Assembly (NCBI RefSeq): GCF_000702505.1
Contig: NZ_JNIM01000001.1
Location: forward strand, 5,370,327 to 5,434,326
Reading direction: 5' to 3'
Source of the DNA: Thermogemmatispora carboxidivorans
GTDB lineage: Bacteria; Chloroflexota; Ktedonobacteria; Ktedonobacterales; Ktedonobacteraceae
Length of the DNA: 64,000 nt
Below are positions 35,263 through 44,500 of this stretch, one piece after another. The notes beneath the pieces are model-generated. The model had not been told where the DNA came from and searched no databases. It saw nothing but the letters and a program-made list of their open reading frames with translations. Each line of letters opens with the position of its first letter. Within the stretch, counting starts at the first letter, position 1. The position numbers were made by a program, and so were the translations under genes.

Positions 35263-35403
35263 GCCACGATAAGGAGCGGCGCAACCTGTTCCCCCTTATT
35301 AGGAAGAGGTTTCGCGCTGCGTCAACGCTCTGGCAGGTATCAGTACGCGGCGCGACTCTCTCAGGTCGCGCCCAATTCTTTTGTTGTTGACTGACTGGCA
35401 AGA
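35263..35403 (+). ncRNA. Attenuator-like leader RNA with competing stems
   Basis: Transcription from 35234-35262 would start near 35269. Two structures share bases. The first is an upstream stem of nine pairs with one G-U (35314-35322 with 35345-35353). The second is an 8-bp terminator stem (35349-35356 with 35365-35372) followed by CAATTCTTTTGTTGTTG. The first would block the second. No ATG/GTG leader peptide is visible in the leader. I recognise no known riboswitch class. Confidence 0.5.
35349..35385 (+). terminator. Intrinsic terminator inside the Nudix leader
   Basis: GGCGCGAC (35349-35356), loop TCTCTCAG, GTCGCGCC (35365-35372), then a T-rich tail. It ends about 20 nt before the Nudix start codon. 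Confidence 0.65.
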
Positions 35404-36087
35404 ATGCGCATACAACGGTCAGCAGCAGTATTCGCAGTAAGGAGGAGTGGGGCGAAGTTGCGATGGCATAGAGAGGAAACAGCTCGGGGCTGGGATCGCT
35501 ATCAGCACTATCGTACGCTGCGCGCGTACTCAGCCGGCGGCGTCGTCTTCCGCCTGGTTCCTGCCCCTGCCCCGCTAGCTCGAAGGCAGCAGCAGTCACA
35601 GTGGCAACAACAGCACTACGCCAGAGAGCGATCCGCTCAGGGGAAAGCGGTGCGCAATTTCAGGGGGCTGGTTGGGAGCGAAGGGATGAGCATCGAGGTG
35701 GCCCTGGTCGGTCGGAGCCACCCGGGAATCTGGGTGCTGCCGAAGGGGACGCCGCATGCCGGTGAGACGATCGAGCAAGTGGCCTTGCGCGAGGTGCAGG
35801 AAGAGACGGGCCTGCAAGTGCGCCTGATCGCCTACATTGGCACGATCTCATATCGCTTCGTGCGCGACCACATCCGCTATCACAAGCAGGTGCGTCATTT
35901 CCTGCTGGAGGCCATTGGTGGCGATATCACGCTACACGACCACGAATATGACCGCGTCGGCTGGTTCTCCCTGGGCGAAGCCTGCCGTCTCCTGACGTAT
36001 CAGAACGAGGTCAATATTCTCTACCAGGCGGAGGCCATTTTGCAGCGCTGGCTACAACAGCGGCACCGGCAGGAAGGATCTTGTTAG
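35404..36087 (+). CDS. Nudix hydrolase
   Basis: The 227-residue protein carries a perfect Nudix box: G-x5-E-x7-REVQEETGL, in GTPHAGETIEQVALREVQEE. The fold begins at LRAYSAGGVVFRL (about residue 40) and a Gln/Arg-rich insertion interrupts it before VALVGRSHPGIWVLPKG. The substrate is a nucleoside diphosphate linked to another group; the insertion gives no clear hint which. The segment FLLEAIGGDITLHDHEYDRVGWFSL is similar to Ap4A-type hydrolases, only as a weak guess. It is the first gene of a three-gene set with a small membrane protein (4-nt gap) and a MEDS protein, behind an attenuator-like leader. Confidence 0.85.
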   Translation: MRIQRSAAVFAVRRSGAKLRWHREETARGWDRYQHYRTLRAYSAGGVVFRLVPAPAPLARRQQQSQWQQQHYARERSAQGKAVRNFRGLVGSEGMSIEVALVGRSHPGIWVLPKGTPHAGETIEQVALREVQEETGLQVRLIAYIGTISYRFVRDHIRYHKQVRHFLLEAIGGDITLHDHEYDRVGWFSLGEACRLLTYQNEVNILYQAEAILQRWLQQRHRQEGSC

Positions 36088-36091
36088 CCCT

Positions 36092-36463
36092 ATGCAACAG
36101 CGACAAGAGCGCGCGCGCTCTTCCCTGTTTCGGCGGATTTTCTTCCCCTACAGCGGCGGAGAGACGCTGACGATCAAACAGAGCCTGCGCATCATCATCG
36201 CCTGGGCACTGGTTATCCCTGTGTCCATGACGCTGCTGACGCTCGTCCTGTCCTTGCTCCTCGGTTTCTCTCCGCAGCGCATCGTTCTATTGGTACTCAT
36301 TACGTTCTTATCAGGTGTGATGGTCTTCGGTCTCTTGAGCCTGGTCGTCATCGCCACCAACAACCGAGCCGCGAGGCTTCGCCAGGAGCGGCAGGGTCGT
36401 TTCAGCCAGAGACGCCAGACAGCAGCAGAAGGAGAAGACCGTGGAGGTAGGTATGGATCTTAG
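36092..36463 (+). CDS. Small two-helix membrane protein
   Basis: The 123-residue product has a basic N-terminus (QQRQERARSSLFRRIFFPY) and two hydrophobic helices at about residues 30-57 and 62-87 (IIIAWALVIPVSMTLLTLVLSLLLG; IVLLVLITFLSGVMVFGLLSLVVIA), then a basic C-terminus. By the positive-inside rule both ends should be cytoplasmic. No family is recognised. It starts 4 nt after the Nudix stop and overlaps the MEDS gene by 11 nt, so it is part of that operon and might anchor one of the partners. Confidence 0.75.
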   Translation: MQQRQERARSSLFRRIFFPYSGGETLTIKQSLRIIIAWALVIPVSMTLLTLVLSLLLGFSPQRIVLLVLITFLSGVMVFGLLSLVVIATNNRAARLRQERQGRFSQRRQTAAEGEDRGGRYGS

Positions 36464-37106
36464 TGTCGAGGGCAAATCCGAGCGCATTCCTCCTGGCTCC
36501 CACATTTGTCAGCTCTATCGCCAAGTGTCAGAGATTCCAGGCGTGACGGCGCGTCTCCTCCGAGTCGGTCTAACAGCCTCGGAAAAGTGTCTCTTTGCCG
36601 CCGCCCCCGCCCAGGTTCAGGAGCTGCGAGAGGAATTAGCCAAGCTCAACGTCGACGTCAATGCCACGCTCGCCAGCGGGCAGCTAGTCCTGCATGAGGA
36701 GCGGGAGAGCTTCCTTGTGCATAGCGCCCGCTTCGATCCCTATTTTCTGCTCTCCTCTCATCAGACCTTCATCGCCCAGGCGCTGCGCGAAGGCTGGAAA
36801 GCCGTGCGCATCTCCATCGACATGAGCTGGCTCACCAGCGACGTGGCGACCCCGGAGCAGATCCTCAAGTATGAAGCGGCCTCTGACGCCGTCTTCACTT
36901 TCCAGAATGCGCCCATCATCGCCCTGATGCACTATGACCAGAGCAAGCTGATGCCCGGCCTGGTGGCCGAGCTGCTCAAGCTGCATCCTATCTCCGTGGT
37001 CGGAAAATATATCAAACGCAACCCCTACTATCTGAACTCGGAGCAGTACATGCTCAAGGTCCTGCGGATGAGTCGCGACAAAGACCAGGGGCGGGCAAGT
37101 TCTTAG
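36453..37106 (+). CDS. MEDS-domain sensory protein
   Basis: The ATG at 36453 follows GGAGGTAGGT; a GTG at 36441 is the alternative. The 217-residue protein is a stand-alone MEDS (DcmR-type) sensory domain: IPPGSHICQLYRQVSEI at the start, then LRVGLTASEKCLFAAAP, LREGWKAVRISIDMSWLTSD, a nucleotide-fold-like core ALMHYDQSKLMPG and the ending ISVVGKYIKRNPYYL. MEDS proteins resemble RecA/KaiC-type folds and are thought to sense small molecules or act as signalling modules; many are fused to kinases or HTH domains, but this one has no output domain. It is the last gene of the Nudix operon. Confidence 0.82.
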   Translation: MDLSVEGKSERIPPGSHICQLYRQVSEIPGVTARLLRVGLTASEKCLFAAAPAQVQELREELAKLNVDVNATLASGQLVLHEERESFLVHSARFDPYFLLSSHQTFIAQALREGWKAVRISIDMSWLTSDVATPEQILKYEAASDAVFTFQNAPIIALMHYDQSKLMPGLVAELLKLHPISVVGKYIKRNPYYLNSEQYMLKVLRMSRDKDQGRASS

Positions 37107-37364
37107 TCCCGCTATCTCCCCCTCTCTACCAAGAGATAGGACCCCCACAGCCAGAAGGCAGAGGCAGAGATCGGCCCGCGGCGGCTCTGAGCCGCTGAGA
37201 AAAGGAGGGAGCCGGGCCAGAGAGCAGAGAGGGCCTCAGCGGCGATCGGGAGGGACCGCCCTCACCGCTATCGCTCCACTTATCCAGCCTCGCCTTCCTC
37301 CTCCGCTCGCTGCTGCACTGCTTGTATGCCCGGCTCCCGCCTCCTTCCCCCAGCCGAGATCAAC

Positions 37365-38348
37365 TCAGCTGAAGAAGCTGCCCAGGCCGCCAAAGTTGCT
37401 GGTGCCTCCGGCCTGGGGAGCGCCTTCATTCTGTGGCGGATGGTACGTCATGGACTGGATGCCGATCCGGCCCGGCCCAATGAAGCGATTCAGCGTGATC
37501 GAGGCGCCCGCCACAAAACCACCAATGGCGCCCAGAATGCCGCCACCGCGCTGTGAGCCGGCCACGGTCGTCACGGTCATCTGGACCGAGGGATCTTTCC
37601 AAAGCCAGGCCCCCGGCTCAATGTCCAGCGCCTCGCCCGGCGCAAGCATCTTCTCAAAGACATTGCCGTAGCCATGCAGCAAGAGAACGCCTTCGCTGCC
37701 AATAGCGGTAAAGCGATCGATAAAGAAACCTGTGCGACTAAACAGAATATTGGCGACTCCCTGAACAAAGGTAAAGTCGTAGTCAATATTGCCGGTCGCT
37801 ACCAGAAACTGATGCTCACGCACCTCAACGGTCTGACCAGGCTGAAGGCGAAGCGCCACAATCTGACCCACCGAGTCCCGCGAGAAAGCAATACTGCCCG
37901 GCCCGTAAGCCTCGGTCATGAAAATCTGCAGTCCAGCAAAGAAGCGACGGGCCGCCCCTTTGAGAGACTTGAAGCCGACTTGCACGCCAGGATGCTTCCA
38001 GAGCAGAATATGATGCTCGAAGTAGATAGGCATCTGGCTGCCGAGCATGATGTCGACAACCGGAACCAGCTCACCCTCAATAGAAATGGTCATGTCGGCT
38101 ACCTGCAGAGGGCCGCGCGGGTTGTGCAGCTCGGCCCGAGGTACGGCATTTCCAAAGGGACTGCTGCCATACTCCTCATACTGGTTGGGGGGGACATACC
38201 CCCCTTGAGGAGCACTGTAGGGATCAGCCGGAGGTGGCGAAGACGTGGGCGGCGCGGGTGTTCTCCCCGCCGGCTGCAGCGGCAGCCCACAGGTACCACA
38301 GAAACGAACCCCATCGGCGACTTGACTTTGACAACGGGGACAGATCAT
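37365..38348 (-). CDS. AIM24-family protein with N-terminal zinc ribbon
   Basis: The ATG at 38348 has GGGAGG at good spacing, and the frame continues upstream only into non-protein-like residues. Residues 1-25 form a double-CxxC zinc ribbon (ICPRCQSQVADGVRFCGTCG). A Pro/Ser-rich linker (about 30-75) follows, then an AIM24/TIGR00266 beta-helical domain (SIEGELVPVVDIMLGSQMPIYFEH ... FMTEAYGPGSIAFSRDSVG ... VLLLHGYGNVFEKMLAPGE). The C-terminus is rich in Gly (GGGILGAIGGFVAGASI). AIM24 relatives in bacteria are of unclear function; the mitochondrial homologue affects inner-membrane organisation. No operon partner is apparent. Confidence 0.85.
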   Translation of the reverse strand: MICPRCQSQVADGVRFCGTCGLPLQPAGRTPAPPTSSPPPADPYSAPQGGYVPPNQYEEYGSSPFGNAVPRAELHNPRGPLQVADMTISIEGELVPVVDIMLGSQMPIYFEHHILLWKHPGVQVGFKSLKGAARRFFAGLQIFMTEAYGPGSIAFSRDSVGQIVALRLQPGQTVEVREHQFLVATGNIDYDFTFVQGVANILFSRTGFFIDRFTAIGSEGVLLLHGYGNVFEKMLAPGEALDIEPGAWLWKDPSVQMTVTTVAGSQRGGGILGAIGGFVAGASITLNRFIGPGRIGIQSMTYHPPQNEGAPQAGGTSNFGGLGSFFS

Positions 38349-39454
38349 CAGCAAAACCTCCCTGGTTGGTAGGTTCAAATAGGTCAGGCGAGATCTAACA
38401 CCAGCCAACTTAGCTCAGCGTAAGGGGGCACATTGCTCATCCCTGCCCGGCCTCTCAGAACACATAAAGAGCATTGCAGCCAGCCACAGCCATCACTTCC
38501 TTGCTGCCCTGCTTTCTCTCTGATTCAGCGCCCTGCTCTGGCGATCCACCTCCCGCCATGCCGTTCCAGACACCGGCTTCAGCCAAAGCGCCAGGCCCAG
38601 GCAGCGGCAGACAGGCAAGCAGATTCCGGAGAGCGAGCCACTGATCATAGGGTTGGTCCGCTGCATTTCCTTGATGTCGCGCTGTCAGCGCACTGATCCA
38701 CTGGACCCATCCATAGAGAAGCACCAAAGTAGACAAGCCCAAGACAAGAAAGCAGAGAGCGCCGCGAAGCCCCAAAGGGCATACTCTCCTCTGAGAATAT
38801 AAACGTTGAGAAAGCCCTGGACTCAAGGGCGAGTCTCCGGGCCGTGCCAGGGGTGAGCAGGGGCAGTCAAGGAGGGGAAAGAAAGGAGGAGGTGGAGGAG
38901 GAGAGATCACGCCAACGGCACGGGACCTTGAGAGATCCCCCCCTTTCTCCAGCTTGTCTGCCATCAGAGCAGAGCTGAGTCAGAGCCACACACAATGCCA
39001 GAGTAGAGCCGAGCAGGAAGCAACGAGGCCAGGGCTGACTGTGTCGGGCCTGAGACCCGGCGTCGTCCGCGGGCTACAAGCAAGCCTGGAGCCTCAACCG
39101 AGGCAGTGCCGATCAGACGAAGGCAAAGAGACCCCCAACCGCGGGCCAGCGCAACGCGGGACAAGACAGACAACTGACCTACAGACAGAGCTGCGAGAAG
39201 CGCTGAGGGTCTCCTCCAGCACCCACCTCTTCAGCAGCGATCATCAGCACAGCACAAGAGAGCGCAGCGCAGAGCAGCAAGCCAGAGCGGGAAGCAGCCC
39301 ATCGATCTGGCCTGCGGACAGGCAGCGCGCGGCGCACTCCTCTTCTGACCGTTAGCCACCAGCTCACGAGCGCAGCGCCAGGTTCTCAGCAGGTTTCCCC
39401 ACTGACCAATCGGCCAGCTGAGCAGGGCAGCCAGGCTGGCTTGAACTGGGCGAG
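38349..39454. other. Long intergenic region, no secure gene
   Basis: About 1.1 kb between the AIM24 gene start and the coiled-coil gene stop. It holds one weak minus-strand candidate at 38455-38964, listed separately. A plus frame at 38954-39355 is of shadow composition. The strand is strikingly poor in T between 38960 and 39330. I see no repeat array or RNA gene. Confidence 0.35.
38455..38964 (-). CDS. Possible membrane protein, weakly supported
   Basis: A 169-residue frame contains a proline tract (SPPPPPPFFPLL) and one hydrophobic segment (ALCFLVLGLSTLVLLYGWVQWI, residues about 69-90) that could be a membrane helix. There is no ribosome binding site at the start, no family resemblance, and the N-terminal part looks non-coding. 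An internal start nearer the helix is possible. It is listed only because of the hydrophobic segment and the lack of any other feature here. Confidence 0.22.
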   Translation of the reverse strand: MADKLEKGGDLSRSRAVGVISPPPPPPFFPLLDCPCSPLARPGDSPLSPGLSQRLYSQRRVCPLGLRGALCFLVLGLSTLVLLYGWVQWISALTARHQGNAADQPYDQWLALRNLLACLPLPGPGALAEAGVWNGMAGGGSPEQGAESERKQGSKEVMAVAGCNALYVF

Positions 39455-39835
39455 CTAGAGAACAAAGCTATCAGCAAGCGGGCTGCGGTTGTTGCCATTC
39501 TCCCGCTTCTCACTCAAATTGACCGACTGCTGGCTACCAGTTTGGCGCATAGGCTGAGAAGGGTAACTGGCATTCTGAGCTGTAGCCGGCGTTACTGGAG
39601 CGCTTTGGAGATTCTGCAAGCTCTGCAGGGCGGCCTGGGACTGAGCCATTGGCTGCTCGGTAGCCAGCTGAATCGTTTTTCCTTCGATCACCACAGCGAT
39701 CCCGATACCGCGGCGCAGATCGGCGAGCTGGCGGCGCAGCTCGCGGTTCTCGGCCTCCAGGGCCTCCATCAACTTCTTCTGCTCCAGCAGCAGCTGAGCG
39801 ATGCCTTCGAAACCAGCACTAGCACTGCGTTCCAT
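39455..39835 (-). CDS. Coiled-coil protein of unknown function downstream of CoaBC
   Basis: AGGAGGAG precedes the ATG at 39835, giving 126 residues; the longer frame upstream overlaps coaBC. Residues about 8-45 form a leucine-zipper-like helix (IAQLLLEQKKLMEALEAENRELRRQL), followed by a short beta hairpin (GIGIAVVIEGKTIQLA) and a Gln/Ser/Asn-rich, probably disordered tail. It lies 79 bp after coaBC on the same strand. The position is where many genomes carry the RNA polymerase omega gene, but the sequence does not resemble RpoZ. Function unknown. Confidence 0.65.
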   Translation of the reverse strand: MERSASAGFEGIAQLLLEQKKLMEALEAENRELRRQLADLRRGIGIAVVIEGKTIQLATEQPMAQSQAALQSLQNLQSAPVTPATAQNASYPSQPMRQTGSQQSVNLSEKRENGNNRSPLADSFVL

Positions 39836-39914
39836 AGCGGACTCCTCCTGCGTACTCCGTGTACCCAACAATTCTAAGAGAAAAGCACCCATCACAAAGC
39901 CACGTCCTCCCAAC

Positions 39915-41303
39915 TTAGTTCGTCCCCAGCAAAGGGACGACCCGATCCCAGATGGCAGCCGCGACCTCCTCCTTCGGCATGACTGGCAGCTCTTCCAGGT
40001 CGCCACCGGCGTGGAAGATATAGACCTTATTGGTATCGGAGCCGAAGCCACTATCGGGGCGAGTCACATCGTTGGCGACCAGGAGATCCAGGCTCTTCTG
40101 CGCCAGCTTCTGCCGGGCGTAGGAGAGCACGTCATGGGTCTCGGCGGCGAAGCCAACGCGGATCAGGCGGCGTGGGCGAGCAGATCTATCCGACGAGTGC
40201 GAGAGCGAGGCCTCAGGCGCCTCTGCCGGTGACGCTAGCGCAGGCAGGGCCGCAGCAGCGGTATCTGACTGTGCGGCAGGCAGGTGTGCGAGTTCCTGCA
40301 AAATATCGGGATTGCGCACCAGGCGCAGCGTCAGTTCCTCCTCGGCCTCAGACCGGGCAGCGGCGCGCGCGTCCTCGCCGGCCCTAAGCTCCTCCTTTTT
40401 GATCTTGCGCGGCGCTGGGGCAGCGGGACGGAAATCGGCCACTGCCGCATTCATCACCAGGACATCAGCCGTCGCAACGGCCCGGCGGACAGCCTCCAGC
40501 ATCTGAAAGGTGGTCTCCACCTCCTCAAACTCCGCTCCATAGGGAGGAGTCAGCGCCGTTGGGGCGGAGATCAGCCGCACCTGAGCGCCACGGGCCAGGG
40601 CTTCGGCGGCCAAAGCGAAGCCCATCTTGCCGGAAGAGCGATTCCCCAGGAAGCGGACCGGGTCGAGCGGCTCACGAGTGCCACCAGCAGTAACAACGAC
40701 GCGCCGACCCGCCAGGTCGCCAGTGCGGCCCAGCAGCCAGCGCACAGCTCCCAGCAGGACCGACGTCTCTGGCAGGCGCCCAGGGCCGATCGCCCCAGAA
40801 GCCAGATGCCCGACCTCCGGTGGCACCACATGGACCCCACGCTCACGCAGCAGGGCCAGATTCGCCTGCGTCGCCGGATGCTCATACATCTCAGCATCCA
40901 TCGCCGGGGCCAACAAGAGCGGGGCCCGGGTTGCCAGGGCTACCGCCGTTAGCAAATTATCGGTGATCCCGTGAGCCAGCTTGGCAATCGTATTGGCCGT
41001 CGCCGGCACTACCGCCAGCAGCCCGGCAGCGCGCGCCAGCTCAATGTGCAACTCGGCGGCATGTTCTGCCGCCTGCCACAGATCGCTATAGACGGGCCGA
41101 TGACTGAGAGCAGCGAACGTCAACGGACGAACAAACTCTTCAGCGCGTTCCGTCATGATCACATCAACAAGCGCTCCCGCCTGCTGCAACTTACTCACCA
41201 GATCAGCAGCTTTGTAGCAGGCGATTCCCCCGCAAATGCCGACGATAATACGCCTGTTGATTAGCACTTTCCCTGTTGCCCGTCCGCTCGCTCGCTCACT
41301 CAT
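39915..41303 (-). CDS. coaBC: Bifunctional phosphopantothenoylcysteine decarboxylase / phosphopantothenate-cysteine ligase (CoaBC/Dfp)
   Basis: The 462-residue enzyme carries the CoaC flavoprotein half (IIVGICGGIACYKAADLVSKL; AELHIELARAAGLLAVVPATANTIAKLAHGI; the PAMDAEMYEHPA clamp) and the CoaB half (RRVVVTAGGTREPLDPVRFLGNRSSGKMGFALA; NAAVADFRP; KIKKEE; LRLVRNPDIL; VGFAAET). Two steps of coenzyme A synthesis are catalysed: cysteine ligation to phosphopantothenate, then decarboxylation using FMN. Compared with family members the CoaB half has two Ala/Glu/Ser/Pro-rich insertions, about 15 residues after KIKKEEL and about 35 residues after NPDILQELAHL. They fall in surface loops and are probably harmless. 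Confidence 0.95.
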   Translation of the reverse strand: MSERASGRATGKVLINRRIIVGICGGIACYKAADLVSKLQQAGALVDVIMTERAEEFVRPLTFAALSHRPVYSDLWQAAEHAAELHIELARAAGLLAVVPATANTIAKLAHGITDNLLTAVALATRAPLLLAPAMDAEMYEHPATQANLALLRERGVHVVPPEVGHLASGAIGPGRLPETSVLLGAVRWLLGRTGDLAGRRVVVTAGGTREPLDPVRFLGNRSSGKMGFALAAEALARGAQVRLISAPTALTPPYGAEFEEVETTFQMLEAVRRAVATADVLVMNAAVADFRPAAPAPRKIKKEELRAGEDARAAARSEAEEELTLRLVRNPDILQELAHLPAAQSDTAAAALPALASPAEAPEASLSHSSDRSARPRRLIRVGFAAETHDVLSYARQKLAQKSLDLLVANDVTRPDSGFGSDTNKVYIFHAGGDLEELPVMPKEEVAAAIWDRVVPLLGTN

Positions 41304-41400
41304 TGTTCCCAGAACTGGCCCGGGTGTACCCGGATAAGAACATTGTTACAATAACATAAGGTGAAAAGTGCGATCAAGCAAGATGCCAAGAAGTACCATG
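41304..41400 (-). promoter_or_regulatory. Dyad-rich region upstream of coaBC
   Basis: CCGGGT-GT-ACCCGG (41320-41333) is a 14-bp palindrome 17 bp from the start codon, and ATTGT-T-ACAAT (41342-41352) is a second dyad in the AT-rich likely promoter. The -35/-10 pair itself is ambiguous. Confidence 0.35.
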
Positions 41401-41590
41401 CGCCCCTCTTCGCCTTTATGCCCGATATCCTATCGTCGTTGCTCGCTGTTCCTTGCTATTCCTTCACTCTTTTATCTGGTAGGCGGGGAGGGTGATGGGA
41501 AGAGACGTCCCTTGCTCCCGCCGGCCTGGTCTGTCTGTCTGGCTGTCTGGCTGTCTGGGTTCGTTCCTGATGCAGCCGCCGCCACTGCGG

Positions 41591-44500
41591 CTAGCGCCGT
41601 ACATCTTTGCGCTTCAGGAAGTAGGCGATTAGCAGGGCAAGGATGACGCTCATCAGGGCCAGGGCAAACCAGGTCAAGAGCAGATGGAAAACGGCCTCCG
41701 CCTGGCTATGGCCGCTGTAGGTTGGGAAGAGCGTCCCATGAAAGGAGAAGTCGTCGGCCCCGAGCTTATCGCCATGCAGTCCGATCGAGGAGCCGAGCGC
41801 GGCCATCGCCCAGCGAGCCGCAAAGAAGGAGCCCAGGAATTGCATGAGCGGCCCATTGAGGGCAAAGATGATGCCCGAGAAAATGACCTGGGGGATGAGG
41901 ACAATGGGGACAAAGCTCATGGCCCGGTCATTATTGGGAGCGATCGCCGAGATGGTCAACCCCAGCATGAGGCCCGCCAGCGAGGTGAGGGCCATAGTAA
42001 TGTAGATCTCCAAGCCAACCGGCAGGAAGACCCCCTGATGGAAGGGAGCCTTCAGATCGACCATCACCACCAGCACCAGGCTCTGTAGCAGACAGAGCAG
42101 GCCCAGCACTGCGATCTTCGAGAACATGTACGGAATGATGCCCAGGTTCACCGCCCGTTCTCGTCGATAGATGGGCGCCTCTTTGACGATCTCACGCGCG
42201 CCATTGATACACCCGAACATGACAGCGGCGAAAGCCATGATGAAGAGGATCTTCTGAGCATCGCCGCCCGAGCCGGGCGTAATATAGTAGTTCAGTGCCT
42301 GATCCTCGGTCAGCCCTTTTTGGGCCAGCAGGGCCTGACCCTGGGGGGTATGTAGAGCGTTTACAACGTTCTGACAGTCGTATCTGTTGCCGTTGGGGAC
42401 CGTGACCGGAATGGCAGGCAGGCCCGACGGCGGTGGATTCGTCTGACAACTGGCGATGCTGCTCGAATCAAAGGTGCCGTGCCCGGCCAGGAAGAAGAGG
42501 ATCAGGCCAATCACCGGGGCCTGTAAGAGCAGAATGAGCAGGTTCCCGACGTCGTTCTTGAGCAACTCCAGATACCGGAAGGAGAGCAGCCAGAACTGCC
42601 GCCAGGGATTGCCGCGCTTCGGCGGCTTGACGGTGGCAGTCTGGGCCACCGGCTGATTGAGACGGCCCGCCGGTCCCGTGTTCAGCGGCATGGTCACGTA
42701 CTTCTGGTAATCGGCTGATTGCCTGAAACGCTCCGCCGCCTGTTGGGGGATATTGGGATTGTCATCGCTCGGTTCCAGCAGGCTGTAGATCTCCGCGAAG
42801 TCGCTGCGCCCAAAAAACTGTTTGGCTTCCTCGGGAGGTCCAAAATAGGCCAGGTAGCCGCCCGGGGCCAGAAAACAGATATAGTCGCAGACATTGATAT
42901 TGGTCGTTGCATGCGTCACCAGAATAATGGTGTGGCCCTTATCGGCCAGGCGACGCAGCAGCAGCATCATCTTGCGGTCCAGTCCAGGATCTAGCCCCGA
43001 CGTCGGCTCATCCAGGAAGAAGACGCTCGGATTCGCCAACAGCTCCATAGCGATGGAGACGCGCTTGCGCTGACCGCCGGAGAGCTTGCTCACGAGCAGT
43101 TGGCGCCGATGGGTCATTTCGACGTCTTCCAGCACTTCTTCGATGCGCTTCTGAATCTGCTCGTGGGTGAAATCTTCGGGCAGGCGCAGCTTGGCAGCGT
43201 AGTAGAGCACGCGCTCCACCGTCAGGTCGCGATGGACAATGTCATCCTGGGGTACATAGCCCAACTGCGTACTGAAAGCAGCCAGGTTCTTGTAGTAGTC
43301 CTGGCCGTTGTAGAGGACCAGCCCTTCCTGAGCCGGTCGCAGCCCGTTGAGAGCATCCATTAGCGTCGATTTTCCAGCCCCCGAGCCGCCGACGACGGCC
43401 ACAAATTTGCGCGGTGGGATCACTAGCGAGATGTCCTGCAGTAGCAGCATGTGATGCGTGCCATAGCGCTTTAGACGGAGGGCGTCGATGCGAATGCTGC
43501 GACTCTCGTCGTGCTGCGTCAGTTCCGTGCCAGTGTAGACCAGCTTGAAAGGGCCGATGCGAATCTCGTCGCCGGGCGTCAGCAGGCGCTGGCTCACGCG
43601 CTGCCCGTTGACGTAGACATGGTTGGTACTGCCGAGATCGACGATGCGATAACTGCCATCGGCCAGGCGCTCCAGGCGAGCATGATGGCCCGAGACCTGG
43701 GGATGGCTGAGGACGAGCACGTTATCGCGATGGCGCCCGATAGTGATGACCGGCGCTCCCAGGGGCACCGGGTGAATCTCGGGCAGCATCTCCTGTACCT
43801 GGCCGCTGCCATCGTTGTAGGCCAGGGTGATCAGGGTACCATGCTCGTCGCCGATGCGGAAAATATCGCCTCGCTCTAGCGGCTTGCGAAACTGCTCGTC
43901 ACCACGAATCCGCTGGCCTCGATAGAGCAGGCCGTTGAGCGTTCGCCCACGCGCCGGATGCGGATGGACAATATAGGGCTGGTTGCCGTCAAAGACGATC
44001 TGGGCATGGAAGGCTGAGATGATAGGCTCTGGAATGACAATGTCGTTGGAGGGATCGCGTCCAATGCTGATGACCGGCTTATTCAGCGGGTAGACCAGCT
44101 TTTCCCGCCGCACGTTGCTGCTGATCTCCAGGGATGGGACGCCCTGGGAGCCCGGGGGCGCCTGGGGCGTCCCCACGCCCGCGGCCACCATCCCCGCCAG
44201 CTGGGCCTTGAAGAGTTCGGAATCAACTCGCTCAGTCCGTCCTTCACCTGCAACCGGCACCGCTCCAGCAGGCACCGGACCCGGCCCCGCGATCGGAGCA
44301 CTCCCCGGCTGCGCGCCGGGAACGGGCGTCGGCGTCACCACTGCCTGCGGCTGCCCGGCATCGCTCTTGACTGCCCCCCCTCCGCTAGCAGGCAGCGAGA
44401 CCCCTCCCCCGCTCCCACCACTGTTCCCAGCCTGCCCAGCCACTACCAGAAAGAGAAAGGTTGTTCCCGGGCCAAGCCCGATCGTGTCTCGATCATGAAT

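Noticed and set aside
38954-39355. 133-residue plus frame in the 1.1-kb gap
   Set aside because: Built of low-complexity Ser/Gln/Arg/Glu residues with no start signal; probably a shadow of the T-poor strand.
39455-39835. RNA polymerase omega subunit (rpoZ) next to coaBC
   Set aside because: The position fits, but the sequence is a coiled coil with a Gln/Ser-rich tail and lacks the omega family motifs.
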